Below are positions 1 to 8,024 of a DNA stretch of 23,445 nucleotides, piece by piece. Source of the stretch: Proteobacteria bacterium UBA6908 (GTDB lineage: Bacteria; Pseudomonadota; Gammaproteobacteria; Acidiferrobacterales; UBA6901); assembly GCA_002451085.1 (NCBI GenBank), contig DKBE01000083.1:33300-56744 (forward strand). Reading direction: 5' to 3'. How positions within the stretch are numbered: the first letter of the stretch is position 1; the number at the start of each line of letters is the position of its first letter. The notes under the pieces were generated by a model. The model made no database searches. It was not told the DNA's origin and saw nothing but the letters and a program-made list of their open reading frames with translations. Made by a program: the position numbers and the translations under genes.

Positions 1-1853
1 CGCACGATGCTGCGGAAGTTGTCATCCAGCAACACGATCGCCGCCACATCGCGTGCACTGCGTGTTCCGCGCCCACCCATGGCAATACCGATATCCGCAG
101 CCTGCAACGCCGGCACGTCGTTGACCCCATCCCCGGTGACGGCCACGATCTCGCCCTCAGCCTGCAGACGACGAACCAGCGACAGCTTCTGCGCCGGGAC
201 GGCACGTGCGATCACATCCAGCTCACGCAGACGCACTGGTTCAGTCGTGGCCAGGCGCGCCTCCAGTTCATCACCCGTCATCAGTCGCGGTGCGCCGCCG
301 CCCAGTCCGATTTCACGCGCAACGGCACGCGCCGTGGCCGGATGGTCTCCGGTCACCATAATGACGTGGATGCGCGCCGCCCGGCAGGCCTGCAATGCTT
401 CGGGCACGTCCACACGCACCGGGTCTTCGAAAGCGAGCAGCCCGGCCAGATGAAAATCGCGGTCGGGTTCGCCACCCGGCCAATCGTGCGCGGCGAGTTC
501 ACGCCAGGCGCAGGCAATGACCTTGTGGCCACTGCCTGCCAGCTCCTCGAGCTGCACCTGCCACTTCGTCCGATCTGCTGGTGTCAGGACACACATCCCG
601 AACACTACCTCCGGTGCACCCTTGACGACAGCGAGCAATTGTCCGTTTTCGCGCCGGATACCCGTCTCGCGTTTACGATCTTCTGTAAACGGAAAGTTCG
701 CGATAACCGGCCATGCCGGAGATGTTCCCAATGCCTCGTGCAGCGCGACATCCATCGGATCACCGGTTTCAGGGCGGGACGCCGTTGCCGCCAGTTGCAG
801 CAAACGCTCCGAATCGACGCCTTCCACCGGGAAACGGTGCGTCAGCTGCAAGCGACCCTCGGTAATGGTGCCGGTCTTGTCCGAGCAGATGCACGACACC
901 CGACCGATGTTTTCCACCACCACTGCGCGACGCACCAGTGCCTGGCGCCGGGCAAGGCGATACACCCCGACGCCGAGAAAGAATGTCAGCACCACTGGAA
1001 ACTCCTCGGGCAGCGCGGCAACCGCCAGCGTCACGGCGGACAACAGCGCATCGAGCAGTCCATGGCCCTGCTGCCAACGCACCCACGCCAGCACCAGACA
1101 CAAAAGTGCGGCGGCGACCACCAGCACTGTCACCAGGCTGGCGACCGCCCCCTGCAGGGGGGTTCGGGCCTGTGCGCCGCGTGTCGCTGATCGCACGATC
1201 TCGCCAAACAGCGTCTCGGACCCGGTGTAGACAATTCGGACCTGCGCGTCGCCGACCAGCAGTCGCGTGCCGGCAAATCCCCACGAATCGGCATCGATCT
1301 GCGTCTCATCGGCAAACAACGGCAACGGAGACAATGGTAGCTTGCGCACCGGATAGGCTTCACCGGTGAGCGTGGATTCGTCGGTCTGCAGCCCCTCACC
1401 CTTCACGATCAGCCCGTCGGCTGGAAAAATCTCGCCCGCCGAAACAATCACCAGGTCACCCGGCACCAGTTCCACGGCGGGCACGGTGACGGGTGTCGCA
1501 TCACGCACTACGCGGGCCTGTGCCGCCAGCCGGCTGCTCAGGCCCTCGATCGAGGCATGTGTGCGCCAGTGCAGAAAGGAATCCATGCCCAGGAATGGCA
1601 CCAGGGCAACCAGCAGGATCATGGCCTCGGTGAGTTCACCCACGATCGCGAACATGACGCTGGTGCCGAACAGAAACCACAGCATCGGGTCCCTGATCGT
1701 TGCACGCACCAGCGGCCACCACCCGCCGGTCGTAGTTTCCACTATCCGGTTCAGGCCGTAGCGTGCTCGACGCGACTCCACGTCGCTCGCAAGCAGCCCC
1801 TGCGTGGAGCTACCGATGTTGGCGAGCCGATCAAGGGGGACCGATCTCTTCAT
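1..1853 (-). CDS. Cation-translocating P-type ATPase, C-terminus outside window
   Basis: Membrane ion pump driven by ATP through an aspartyl-phosphate intermediate. About 617 codons are present; the gene leaves the window at base 1, so the last transmembrane helices are missing. Visible in order: N-terminal cation-ATPase region with helices near residues 57-95, actuator motif TGEA (163-166), helices near 238-258 and 268-296 with the ion-site motif PEEFP (282-286), phosphorylation motif DKTGT with Asp325, nucleotide-binding KGAPE, and the hinge motif GDGVND near 571. The ATG at 1853 is preceded in frame by a stop 21 bases upstream, so it is the first usable start. Its ribosome site is weak. 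It lies 81 bp behind the FGGY kinase on the same strand. PEEFP in place of the PEGLP of SERCA-type pumps marks a bacterial subgroup whose ion I cannot name. A TATAGT sits about 30 bp upstream without a clear -35. Confidence 0.93.
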   Translation of the reverse strand, partial: MKRSVPLDRLANIGSSTQGLLASDVESRRARYGLNRIVETTTGGWWPLVRATIRDPMLWFLFGTSVMFAIVGELTEAMILLVALVPFLGMDSFLHWRTHASIEGLSSRLAAQARVVRDATPVTVPAVELVPGDLVIVSAGEIFPADGLIVKGEGLQTDESTLTGEAYPVRKLPLSPLPLFADETQIDADSWGFAGTRLLVGDAQVRIVYTGSETLFGEIVRSATRGAQARTPLQGAVASLVTVLVVAAALLCLVLAWVRWQQGHGLLDALLSAVTLAVAALPEEFPVVLTFFLGVGVYRLARRQALVRRAVVVENIGRVSCICSDKTGTITEGRLQLTHRFPVEGVDSERLLQLAATASRPETGDPMDVALHEALGTSPAWPVIANFPFTEDRKRETGIRRENGQLLAVVKGAPEVVFGMCVLTPADRTKWQVQLEELAGSGHKVIACAWRELAAHDWPGGEPDRDFHLAGLLAFEDPVRVDVPEALQACRAARIHVIMVTGDHPATARAVAREIGLGGGAPRLMTGDELEARLATTEPVRLRELDVIARAVPAQKLSLVRRLQAEGEIVAVTGDGVNDVPALQAADIGIAMGGRGTRSARDVAAIVLLDDNFRSIV

Positions 1854-1934
1854 CTCGACGGCGTCAGGTGGGTTTTACGAATGTGTACTATACCCGCTTG
1901 TGTGAACGTACTGCGCCGGCCAGGCAGCGGCCAC

Positions 1935-3377
1935 CTACCCCTGGTGATTGAGCGCTGCTGTCATGGCGGACTGCCAACGCACGTAGCGCGCCTGCAGCGC
2001 GGGATTGGTCCGTGGCCTGAACGACGTGCCGGGCATGGTTTCCGGCCAATCGCGCGGCTTGCCGGCCAGCAGCCAGGCCAGGCCGCGAGCCGTGGCCTCG
2101 TGTTCCACCGGCCGGTACAGGGGCATACCGGCAAGATCGCTAATCCGCTGACACAACGCGTCGTAATGCGTCAGCCCGCCACTGGCCACGATCAGCTTGA
2201 GTGGTGTCGATCCGGACTGAAGTTCGTCGAGATTGGACTGGATCAGAAACACGATGGACTCTGCCACGGCGACGGCCTTCTGCCACGGCTCACCGTGGCC
2301 GACAAACCGGGATTCAAAGTTTGGCGCCCAAAACGGCGCACCGAGTCCGGCGATTCCGTTCAGAAACAAAGGTGGCTCGGCGTCCTGCTCCAGCCAGCCG
2401 GACAACTGCGCTTCGAGGTCGTTAATCGCGAGTTCCTCGGCCAGCCACGCGAGTGCCGCACCCGCCCCGTTTACCGTACCTTCCAGTACATGCACGATTT
2501 CGTCGTTATCCTGGAGCACGATGCCGGACAGCAACCGTGGATGGTACACGGGGGCACCCAGGCGTCGCTGTACGAATGCACCGGTGCCCATATTGAGGTA
2601 GGCGCAATCCGGTTCCGGGGATCCGTAGGCAAACAACGCAGCCGACTGGTCGCCATTCACGAGCGTGAGTGGCAGACGCACACCACAGGCCAGATGGCCA
2701 TAGGCAAACCGGTTTGGCACCACCTGAGGCAAGGCATCACGCGACAGTTCAAAACAATGCAGCAGACCATCATCCCAGTCGAGTCGCTCAAGATTGAACA
2801 GCAAGGTGCGCGCGGCATTTCCCGGATCACACAACTGGCTGCGCTCCTCGGTGAGACGGAACACCAGAAAACTCGCCAGCGGACCCATGGCTAGGCGCTT
2901 GTCAGCCGCGGCAGCCGCTACCCGTGGCAGGTGGTCGAGGCACCAGCGCAGTTTACTGGCCCCGTAATGGGCTGAGAGCATGAGGCCGGTCGTTCGATGG
3001 ATGGCGTCAGCCTGCGGTATGAAGCGCGCGAGCCAGTCCTGTGCACGCCGGTCCTGCCAACTCAGCACGGGCGACAGTGCTTCACCCGTAATCCGATCCC
3101 AACAGACAATGCTGGAGCGTTGGGTAGCGAGCCCGGCGGCGATGATGCGTTGCGCCCGCTCGCCGAGCTCGTCCTCGACCTCATGAATGGCATCGGTGAG
3201 CGAAGCCACCAATTCATCCGGATCCTGCTCGACCCAGTCGGGTTGCGGGTGAAAGTCGCGTACGTCGCGCAAGGTCCGGGCAATGGTGGTCCCGTGCTCG
3301 TCGAACACCAGCGCGCGACTGGCATGTCCGCCCTGGTCGAGCGCCAGAAACAGCGGGCCTGGCCCGTCAGCTGGCAT
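1935..3377 (-). CDS. FGGY-family carbohydrate kinase, glycerol-kinase-like
   Basis: Cytoplasmic sugar or polyol kinase of 480 residues, close to the usual FGGY length. The N-terminal phosphate loop LALDQGG (11-17), SWQDRR (106-111), ASKLRW (140-145), the catalytic-base region NGDQSAA with Asp243, MGTGAF (263-268) and a C-terminal SGG near 428 follow the glycerol kinase layout. The glycerol-binding Arg-Glu of glycerol kinase (NQRETT) reads TQRSS here (85-89), so the Glu is Ser88 and glycerol may not be the substrate. I chose ATG 3377 over the upstream 3413 start because it overlaps the end of the CysQ gene by only 11 bp and puts the first beta strand at the expected place. No good Shine-Dalgarno is visible; translation is probably coupled to the upstream cysQ-like gene. 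Substrate unknown. Confidence 0.88.
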   Translation of the reverse strand: MPADGPGPLFLALDQGGHASRALVFDEHGTTIARTLRDVRDFHPQPDWVEQDPDELVASLTDAIHEVEDELGERAQRIIAAGLATQRSSIVCWDRITGEALSPVLSWQDRRAQDWLARFIPQADAIHRTTGLMLSAHYGASKLRWCLDHLPRVAAAAADKRLAMGPLASFLVFRLTEERSQLCDPGNAARTLLFNLERLDWDDGLLHCFELSRDALPQVVPNRFAYGHLACGVRLPLTLVNGDQSAALFAYGSPEPDCAYLNMGTGAFVQRRLGAPVYHPRLLSGIVLQDNDEIVHVLEGTVNGAGAALAWLAEELAINDLEAQLSGWLEQDAEPPLFLNGIAGLGAPFWAPNFESRFVGHGEPWQKAVAVAESIVFLIQSNLDELQSGSTPLKLIVASGGLTHYDALCQRISDLAGMPLYRPVEHEATARGLAWLLAGKPRDWPETMPGTSFRPRTNPALQARYVRWQSAMTAALNHQG

Positions 3378-4188
3378 GGTCCAGAAACGCGTGCCAGTCG
3401 TAGTCGCCGGCACCGGTCACCAGAAACCAGGGATTCAGGATGTCCGGCTTGGTATAGCGCAACGGCCTGCCGTGAAGATCAATCACCCGCCCGCCAGCGG
3501 CCTCGACCACGCACTGAGCCGCGGCCGTGTCCCATTCCGATGTCGGTCCGAGGCGCGGATAGATATCGGCTGCGCCTTCGGCAACCAGACAAAGCTTGAG
3601 CGAGCTGCCGAAGCTGGCTGTGTCATAGGCCCCTTCGCGCGCCTCCAGGCGCTTCAGAAAATGATCTACCGCTGCACCGCGGTGCGAGCGGCTCGCCACG
3701 ACCGTCGCACGCCCACCGCAGTACGACCGCGCATGAATTGCTTGGCGTCGTCCGCCTTCCACCTTCCAGGCCCCCGCACCGCGCAATCCGAGATAGGTCA
3801 CACCGGTGACCGGCACGTGCACCACGCCCAGCACCGGCTGAATCTCGTCGATCAGTGCAATGTTCACGGTGAATTCGCCATTGCGCTTCACGAATTCGCG
3901 GGTACCGTCGAGGGGATCAACCAGCCAGTACCGTGCCCAGCCTGAGCGCTCGCGATAGTCCACGCTTGCGGATTCTTCCGAGAGTACCGGCAGACCCGGA
4001 GCGAGCCGGCTCAATCCGGCGATGATCAGCTCGTGCGCGACACGGTCGGCTTCCGTCAGGGGCGAGCCATCTTCCTTGTGTTGTACCTCAAAAGGACGCT
4101 GATAGATCTCGAGGATGCGCTGGCCGGCCGCCACGGCGATGGCCGCGACCTCGTCAAGCCAGTGATCGGGGATGGAACCGTGAGCCAT
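3367..4188 (-). CDS. cysQ: 3'(2'),5'-bisphosphate nucleotidase, CysQ type (inositol monophosphatase superfamily)
   Basis: Mg2+-dependent phosphatase that removes the 3'-phosphate of PAP/PAPS and so recycles a by-product of sulfate assimilation. It has 273 residues, near the usual length of 245-275. The metal-binding signatures are all present: EE at 71-72, DPLDGT at 91-96 followed by REFVKRNGEF, and the second motif WDTAAAQ at 219-225 followed by EAAGG. No signal peptide, so cytoplasmic or peripheral. ATG 4188 is preceded by GGAG about 10 bases upstream. The gene overlaps the FGGY kinase by 11 bp and follows a small unknown gene after 89 bp. An inositol-monophosphatase substrate cannot be fully excluded, but the FVKRNGEFTVNIAL context is typical of CysQ. 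Confidence 0.92.
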   Translation of the reverse strand: MAHGSIPDHWLDEVAAIAVAAGQRILEIYQRPFEVQHKEDGSPLTEADRVAHELIIAGLSRLAPGLPVLSEESASVDYRERSGWARYWLVDPLDGTREFVKRNGEFTVNIALIDEIQPVLGVVHVPVTGVTYLGLRGAGAWKVEGGRRQAIHARSYCGGRATVVASRSHRGAAVDHFLKRLEAREGAYDTASFGSSLKLCLVAEGAADIYPRLGPTSEWDTAAAQCVVEAAGGRVIDLHGRPLRYTKPDILNPWFLVTGAGDYDWHAFLDHAS

Positions 4189-4277
4189 TCAGCGAAATCT
4201 CCAGTGGTTCCGGCAGCGCAGTAATCTGCCGGTCTGGCGACTATCCGCCACGGGTGGCGAGCGCGAAGCCGGGCTGC

Positions 4278-4649
4278 TCAAAAGCCGAATTCACCGCTCC
4301 AGGTATCGTGGTGAAAATCGAGGCTCAGGGACTTTGGAATGAAGGCGTCCGGACGGCGGATGGGAAATGCGTCGAGTTCGGGCTGTCCCGCCACTTCCTG
4401 CATGGAACAAGCTCGAGTCATCACCGGGCGAAAGCAGACCACCAAGCCATCACTGGCCGTGGCACACAGGGCATCGGCATGCGGTTGCTCGGGGAAGCGC
4501 ACGCGCTTGCGGATCAGGCAACTGAAGTAGAGTTCCATTTCGGCCACCAGTGGCGTAGTGCGCCGGGCCAGGGCGGCTTCAGCGGCCCGGCTGAGTTGAA
4601 GCTGCACGGCACGATGGCCGAGCTGAATCGATTGTGTAGCGAGGATCAT
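4278..4649 (-). CDS. Small protein of unknown function, coupled to the diguanylate cyclase gene
   Basis: I do not recognise this 123-residue protein. ATG 4649 lies 4 bases after the stop of the diguanylate cyclase gene, with no Shine-Dalgarno of its own, so it is probably translated by re-initiation. The protein starts with a likely amphipathic helix (Gln/Leu/Ala/Arg rich, residues 1-35) followed by a compact segment VAEMELYFSCLIRK (35-48) and a region with four Cys in total (44, 62, 72, 81). There is no signal peptide and no membrane segment. Its reading frame also extends upstream inside the cyclase gene, but the composition becomes erratic there, so the short version is preferred. Its position suggests a partner or regulator of the cyclase; that is inference. 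Confidence 0.72.
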   Translation of the reverse strand: MILATQSIQLGHRAVQLQLSRAAEAALARRTTPLVAEMELYFSCLIRKRVRFPEQPHADALCATASDGLVVCFRPVMTRACSMQEVAGQPELDAFPIRRPDAFIPKSLSLDFHHDTWSGEFGF

Positions 4650-4653
4650 GGGA

Positions 4654-5997
4654 TCAGGCAACCGATTCGCTGCGACGCGTCCAGGTTCCGGCCAGCACCA
4701 CGCGGTTGCGGCCCAGTTCCTTGGCACGGTACATGGCACGATCGGCCTGCTCCTGAATGGCTTCGAAGTCGAGCTCACCGCCATGCGGCGCCGCCCCGAT
4801 ACTGGCGGTCAGTGGCAGGCCTTCGGGATTGAGAGATTCGATCTGCTGACGCAGCGTCTCCATTTCAGCCAGGCACTGTTCCGGGTCGCGGTTACGTAGC
4901 AGCAACACAAACTCTTCTCCCCCGGAGCGGGCGATGACGTCACCTTCGCGGAAGAAATTACGAAACAACGAGCCGATCGCGGCCAGCACCCGATCACCGG
5001 TGGCGTGCCCATGTTGGTCGTTAATCGTCTTGAAGTGATCGAGGTCGAGCATCACGACCCACGCCGGACGGTTGGCGGGATCGGCTAGAAACCGGTTGGC
5101 ACGCTCAACCAGATAGCGGCGGTTATAAACTCCGGTCAGGATGTCGAGGCTCGCCATGCGACGCATCTCCTCCGACTGGCGACGCAGCAGGTTGAATCGC
5201 TTCTTGGTCAGCAGCAGTGAACGCAGCCGTGACAGGAACACGCCCTCGACCACCGGCTTGACGACAAAATCGCTGCCGCCGGCCTGAAAGATTTCTGTCT
5301 GGATGGCCACATTGCCGGATCCGGTGATCACCAATACCGGCAGCTGGTCCTCGCTCAGACGCTTGCCACAGCGCAGGGCATGCAGAAAGTCACCGCCTGA
5401 CAGATCACCCGGCAGAAAGAAATCGGTTACCACAACATCAAAACTGTCATCTACCTTCAGCAAGCCTTCCTCGGCATTCATGGCGCGAATCACGGTCAGG
5501 CCGTGACTTTCCATGATCTGGCTGGTCAGGGCCGCCTCGATATTGTTCTCTCCGACATACAGCACTTTTCCGGACAGTCCGGCATAACGATCCACCAGGC
5601 CGCGCACAAACGTCATGAATTCGTCCATGCCGCGTGTTTTGTCGTAATAGTCATTGACCCCGGCTCGGAAGCCTTCCTTCATGTGCCGCTCGTAGGGCTC
5701 GGCCGTCACGACGATAAATGGCGTAAACCGATAGTTTGGCTGCGCGCGCACGGTACGGCACAGATCGAGGCCGTACATATCCGGCAATTGCAAAGCGGAG
5801 GTGACAATATCGAATTTCTCGGTGGACAGGCGGTCGAGTGCCTCGACGGCGCTGCTGGCCGTCGTGACATCAACCTTGCTGGTGGCAGAATGGGAAGCCA
5901 GGGCCACGCGAATCAGGCTGCGCGACACCCGCGATCCGTCAACAACCAGAATCTTGAGATACTTTTCCATTCCCCGTGGTCTGACGTGTCTGGCCAT
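4654..5997 (-). CDS. Diguanylate cyclase with two receiver domains (REC-REC-GGDEF)
   Basis: Cytoplasmic response regulator that makes c-di-GMP from two GTP. Of 447 residues, receiver 1 spans about 13-137, receiver 2 about 142-262, and GGDEF about 282-440. The active site reads GGEEF (359-363), which is catalytically competent, and an inhibitory-site RxxD (Arg350, Asp353) lies five residues before it, predicting product inhibition. Receiver 2 keeps its phosphoacceptor Asp192 (VVVTDFFLP), Thr225 and Lys247. Receiver 1 has Ala68 where the phosphoacceptor Asp is expected (DIVTSALQLP) and only one acidic-pocket Asp (VVDGS), although Lys120 remains, so it is probably a non-phosphorylatable pseudo-receiver. 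Start could also be Met10 (5970), which begins directly with the domain. The small gene downstream is translationally coupled. The cognate kinase is not in the window. Confidence 0.95.
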   Translation of the reverse strand: MARHVRPRGMEKYLKILVVDGSRVSRSLIRVALASHSATSKVDVTTASSAVEALDRLSTEKFDIVTSALQLPDMYGLDLCRTVRAQPNYRFTPFIVVTAEPYERHMKEGFRAGVNDYYDKTRGMDEFMTFVRGLVDRYAGLSGKVLYVGENNIEAALTSQIMESHGLTVIRAMNAEEGLLKVDDSFDVVVTDFFLPGDLSGGDFLHALRCGKRLSEDQLPVLVITGSGNVAIQTEIFQAGGSDFVVKPVVEGVFLSRLRSLLLTKKRFNLLRRQSEEMRRMASLDILTGVYNRRYLVERANRFLADPANRPAWVVMLDLDHFKTINDQHGHATGDRVLAAIGSLFRNFFREGDVIARSGGEEFVLLLRNRDPEQCLAEMETLRQQIESLNPEGLPLTASIGAAPHGGELDFEAIQEQADRAMYRAKELGRNRVVLAGTWTRRSESVA

Positions 5998-6152
5998 CCT
6001 CGCGAAGTGATCTCGCGGGACGTCCTTTATTTATTGGATATACCCCTCAAAATACCTGATGTTTCAGGCTACGGAAAGCACCATTCAAAAAGTGCTTGTG
6101 CAAGGCAGCATTAGCGGTCAATGCTGAGTTTCGGCATGAACTTCTGGAAGGC
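5998..6152 (-). other. Intergenic leader of the diguanylate cyclase gene
   Basis: No gene is visible. The stretch is AT-rich near 6025-6045 and contains two small inverted repeats: AAGCAC/GTGCTT with a 10-base loop around 6075-6096, and CCTGA-N4-TCAGG at 6055-6068. Neither is followed by a T-run on the minus strand, so I do not call a terminator. TATATC on the minus strand near 6042 is a possible -10 without a convincing -35. Confidence 0.35.
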
Positions 6153-6563
6153 TCAGGCAATGGCCAGCCGCACGCGGATCGACTCAACAAGCCGATCGGT
6201 ATCGATTTGGTGGGGCCGCCCTTGACGCCGTGCCGGGGCCCAGACCGGATCGGGGAAATGCCTGTCATTGGCAAACCGCGGGATCACGTGCCAGTGCAGG
6301 TGAGGCACCTGATTGCCGAGCGAGGCCAAATTGATCTTGTCCGGCTGTATTTGCTCGCGCAACGTCGCCTCAACGGCATAAACCGCCTGCATCAGGCGGG
6401 TGCGCTCCTCGGCCGGCAGGTCGGTCATTTCCTGCACGTGGCGGTTGAGGATCACCCGGCAGAATGCAGGATAATCCGGGTCGTTCACCAGGATGATGCG
6501 CAGGACTTCGTCCCTCCAGAGCACCTGCTCATTGTCGGGAATGCACAAGGGACAGTTTGTCAT
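6153..6563 (-). CDS. HIT-family nucleotide hydrolase or transferase
   Basis: Histidine-triad protein of 136 residues, cytoplasmic, expected to act on a nucleotide phosphate such as a dinucleoside polyphosphate or AMP derivative. The triad reads HLHWH (88-92), followed by VIPRF; the middle histidine of the family motif H-x-H-x-H is the nucleophile. An N-terminal CPLC (4-7) resembles a zinc pair found in some HIT proteins. The C-terminus FPDPVW...GRPHQ with a final helix matches a bacterial HIT subgroup distinct from HinT, which is encoded separately at 11759-12100. Ribosome site weak (GGATGA). The diguanylate cyclase follows after 155 bp, so co-transcription is possible but not shown. Natural substrate unknown. 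Confidence 0.92.
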   Translation of the reverse strand: MTNCPLCIPDNEQVLWRDEVLRIILVNDPDYPAFCRVILNRHVQEMTDLPAEERTRLMQAVYAVEATLREQIQPDKINLASLGNQVPHLHWHVIPRFANDRHFPDPVWAPARRQGRPHQIDTDRLVESIRVRLAIA

Positions 6564-6721
6564 GATTCATCCAAAATGGTTGTTCTTGAGAGCGTTAAGA
6601 TCGTTCAATGCAGGGCGACTTCGGGAAACCGCGGGGCTTCAATGACTAGCCCGAGCAGCGCCAGCACGACCCGGCTCTCGATGCGTTCACGGCGTTGGCT
6701 CCATCGGTGGAGGGATGACCC

Positions 6722-6727
6722 TATAAT
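6722..6727 (+). promoter_or_regulatory. Candidate -10 box for the HAD nucleotidase gene
   Basis: A consensus TATAAT lies 60 bp before the HAD gene in the 223-bp gap between divergent genes. The nearest -35-like hexamer, TTGGCT at 6695-6700, is 21 bases away, which is too far for a standard promoter, so this is only a candidate. Nothing else in 6564-6786 looks like a gene: a minus-strand frame there has no start codon close to its plausible part. Confidence 0.35.
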
Positions 6728-6786
6728 AGCGCTTCCGATCCGGTTCGCTGAATCCCATTCACCGACCCCATGCTCAAACCATTGCC

Positions 6787-7446
6787 ATGACCACCATGCT
6801 CGATTGGACCACCATTGATACTGTTCTGCTGGATATGGACGGCACCCTGCTCGATCTGCACTATGACAATCACTTCTGGCTGGAGCATGTTCCGCGCCGT
6901 TATGGCGAGAAATATGGACTGACGCTGGAAGCCGCCAAGGAGGCGCTGCGACCACGCTACAAGGCCGTCGAGGGCACCCTGGACTGGTACTGCGTGGACT
7001 ACTGGACCCGTGAACTCGGGCTCGATATTCCGCTGCTCAAACAGGAAGTGGATCACCTGATTGCCATTCACCCGTTTGTTGTCGACTTCCTGCATGCCGT
7101 GCGAGCGGCTCGCAAACGGGTGTTGCTGGTGACCAACGCCCACGGAAAGGCCATCGATATCAAGTTTCGTCGTACCCGGCTTGGCGGGCACTTTGATGCA
7201 GTGGTATGTTCTCACGACCTCAGGCTGCCGAAAGAGCATGTCGGATTCTGGCGCAAGCTGGAGGCTGTGCATCCCATCAACAAGGCACGCACCCTGCTGG
7301 TGGATGACAGCCTGCCGGTACTGCGCGCCGCCCGAGATCATGGCATCGGTCACCTGCTGGCGGTCTACCAACCGGACTCGAAGTTGCCGGAAAAGGATGT
7401 CGGCGATTTTCCGGCGATCCGGAGTTTTCGTGAAATCTTCCCATGA
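6787..7446 (+). CDS. yrfG: GMP/IMP nucleotidase, HAD superfamily (YrfG-like)
   Basis: Cytoplasmic HAD phosphatase of 219 residues, the length of E. coli YrfG, which dephosphorylates purine mononucleotides. HAD motif I reads LLDMDGTLLDL with nucleophile Asp16 and acid Asp18; motif II is LLVTNAHGK near residue 115; the motif III lysine is in LPKEHVGFW; motif IV is LLVDDSLPVL near 178. The cap following motif I (HYDNHFWLEHVPRRY) is characteristic of YrfG proteins. No Shine-Dalgarno is evident before ATG 6787; Met4 is an alternative start. The lipoprotein gene begins 23 bp downstream on the same strand, so the two are probably co-transcribed. Confidence 0.93.
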   Translation: MTTMLDWTTIDTVLLDMDGTLLDLHYDNHFWLEHVPRRYGEKYGLTLEAAKEALRPRYKAVEGTLDWYCVDYWTRELGLDIPLLKQEVDHLIAIHPFVVDFLHAVRAARKRVLLVTNAHGKAIDIKFRRTRLGGHFDAVVCSHDLRLPKEHVGFWRKLEAVHPINKARTLLVDDSLPVLRAARDHGIGHLLAVYQPDSKLPEKDVGDFPAIRSFREIFP

Positions 7447-7469
7447 TCCCGCCAGGGAAAGGAGCCGTC

Positions 7470-8015
7470 ATGCCGCGTCTCTCGATACTGCTCATGCTAT
7501 TGCCACTGTCTGCCTGCCAGGCCTCGGCTGTCCTTGATGAAGACTCCCCGCTTCGTCCACCGCCGCCCGGCAGTCGCCTGATCCTGAATCAGTCAATCAG
7601 TATTCCGGCGCACAGCGCCCACGTGGTGTTGCAAGGCGGACGGGTGGTTAGCGGCAAGGACATCAACCGCTATCATCCGAATTGCCGTCTCGAAGTGCAG
7701 AAGGTGAGCGATACCCCCCAGGTTCTGCAACCGGATGAATTTATGGTGCAGCGGTCACGCCAGGAATCGCGCACCGCCGGACTGGACCAGCGCCTGCATG
7801 TGGCTGGGCCGTTCCACGGTGGTGCGGGGGGTCCGAGTTTTGTGATGTATCAGACGATCTTCGAGTTGCAATCGGTAAAGCAACCACAGGTGCGCTGGAT
7901 GACCTGTGAGCAATGGGGTGACCCGGCCATCGGTCAGCATTTGACCACGCGTGAAATCCGCAACGCCCTCGGTGGCGTCATGCGGCTGGAGCTGCCCGCT
8001 GCCACGCCGCCCTGA
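7470..8015 (+). CDS. Outer-membrane-type lipoprotein of unknown function
   Basis: I do not recognise the family. The product is 181 residues. I moved the start from 7443 to ATG 7470 because AAGGAG lies seven bases upstream and the protein then starts with a textbook lipoprotein signal: Arg3, a Leu/Ile-rich core and the lipobox LSAC, with the lipidated Cys16. The residue after it is Gln, not Asp, so Lol-dependent transport to the outer membrane is expected. The mature part contains a Pro stretch (RPPPPGS), then a soluble domain with two Cys (NCRLE near 77 and MTCEQW near 145) that could form a disulfide. It ends 9 bp from the end of the convergent beta-barrel gene. Confidence 0.82.
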   Translation: MPRLSILLMLLPLSACQASAVLDEDSPLRPPPPGSRLILNQSISIPAHSAHVVLQGGRVVSGKDINRYHPNCRLEVQKVSDTPQVLQPDEFMVQRSRQESRTAGLDQRLHVAGPFHGGAGGPSFVMYQTIFELQSVKQPQVRWMTCEQWGDPAIGQHLTTREIRNALGGVMRLELPAATPP

Positions 8016-8024
8016 CCGGTGGAA

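Noticed and set aside
342..1190. Long plus-strand open frame opposite the P-type ATPase
   Set aside because: It is antisense to an ATPase whose motifs are intact, and its product is rich in His, Gln and Arg with no recognisable segment.
4210..4259. Two small hairpins (CCGGCAG/CTGCCGG and CGCCAC/GTGGCG) before the CysQ gene
   Set aside because: Neither has a T-run, the stems are short in GC-rich DNA, and the position gives no clear function.
6605..6955. Minus-strand frame of 116 codons whose last 25 residues look protein-like
   Set aside because: The only upstream start lies inside the HAD gene on the other strand, and no ATG, GTG or TTG with a ribosome site precedes the plausible part.
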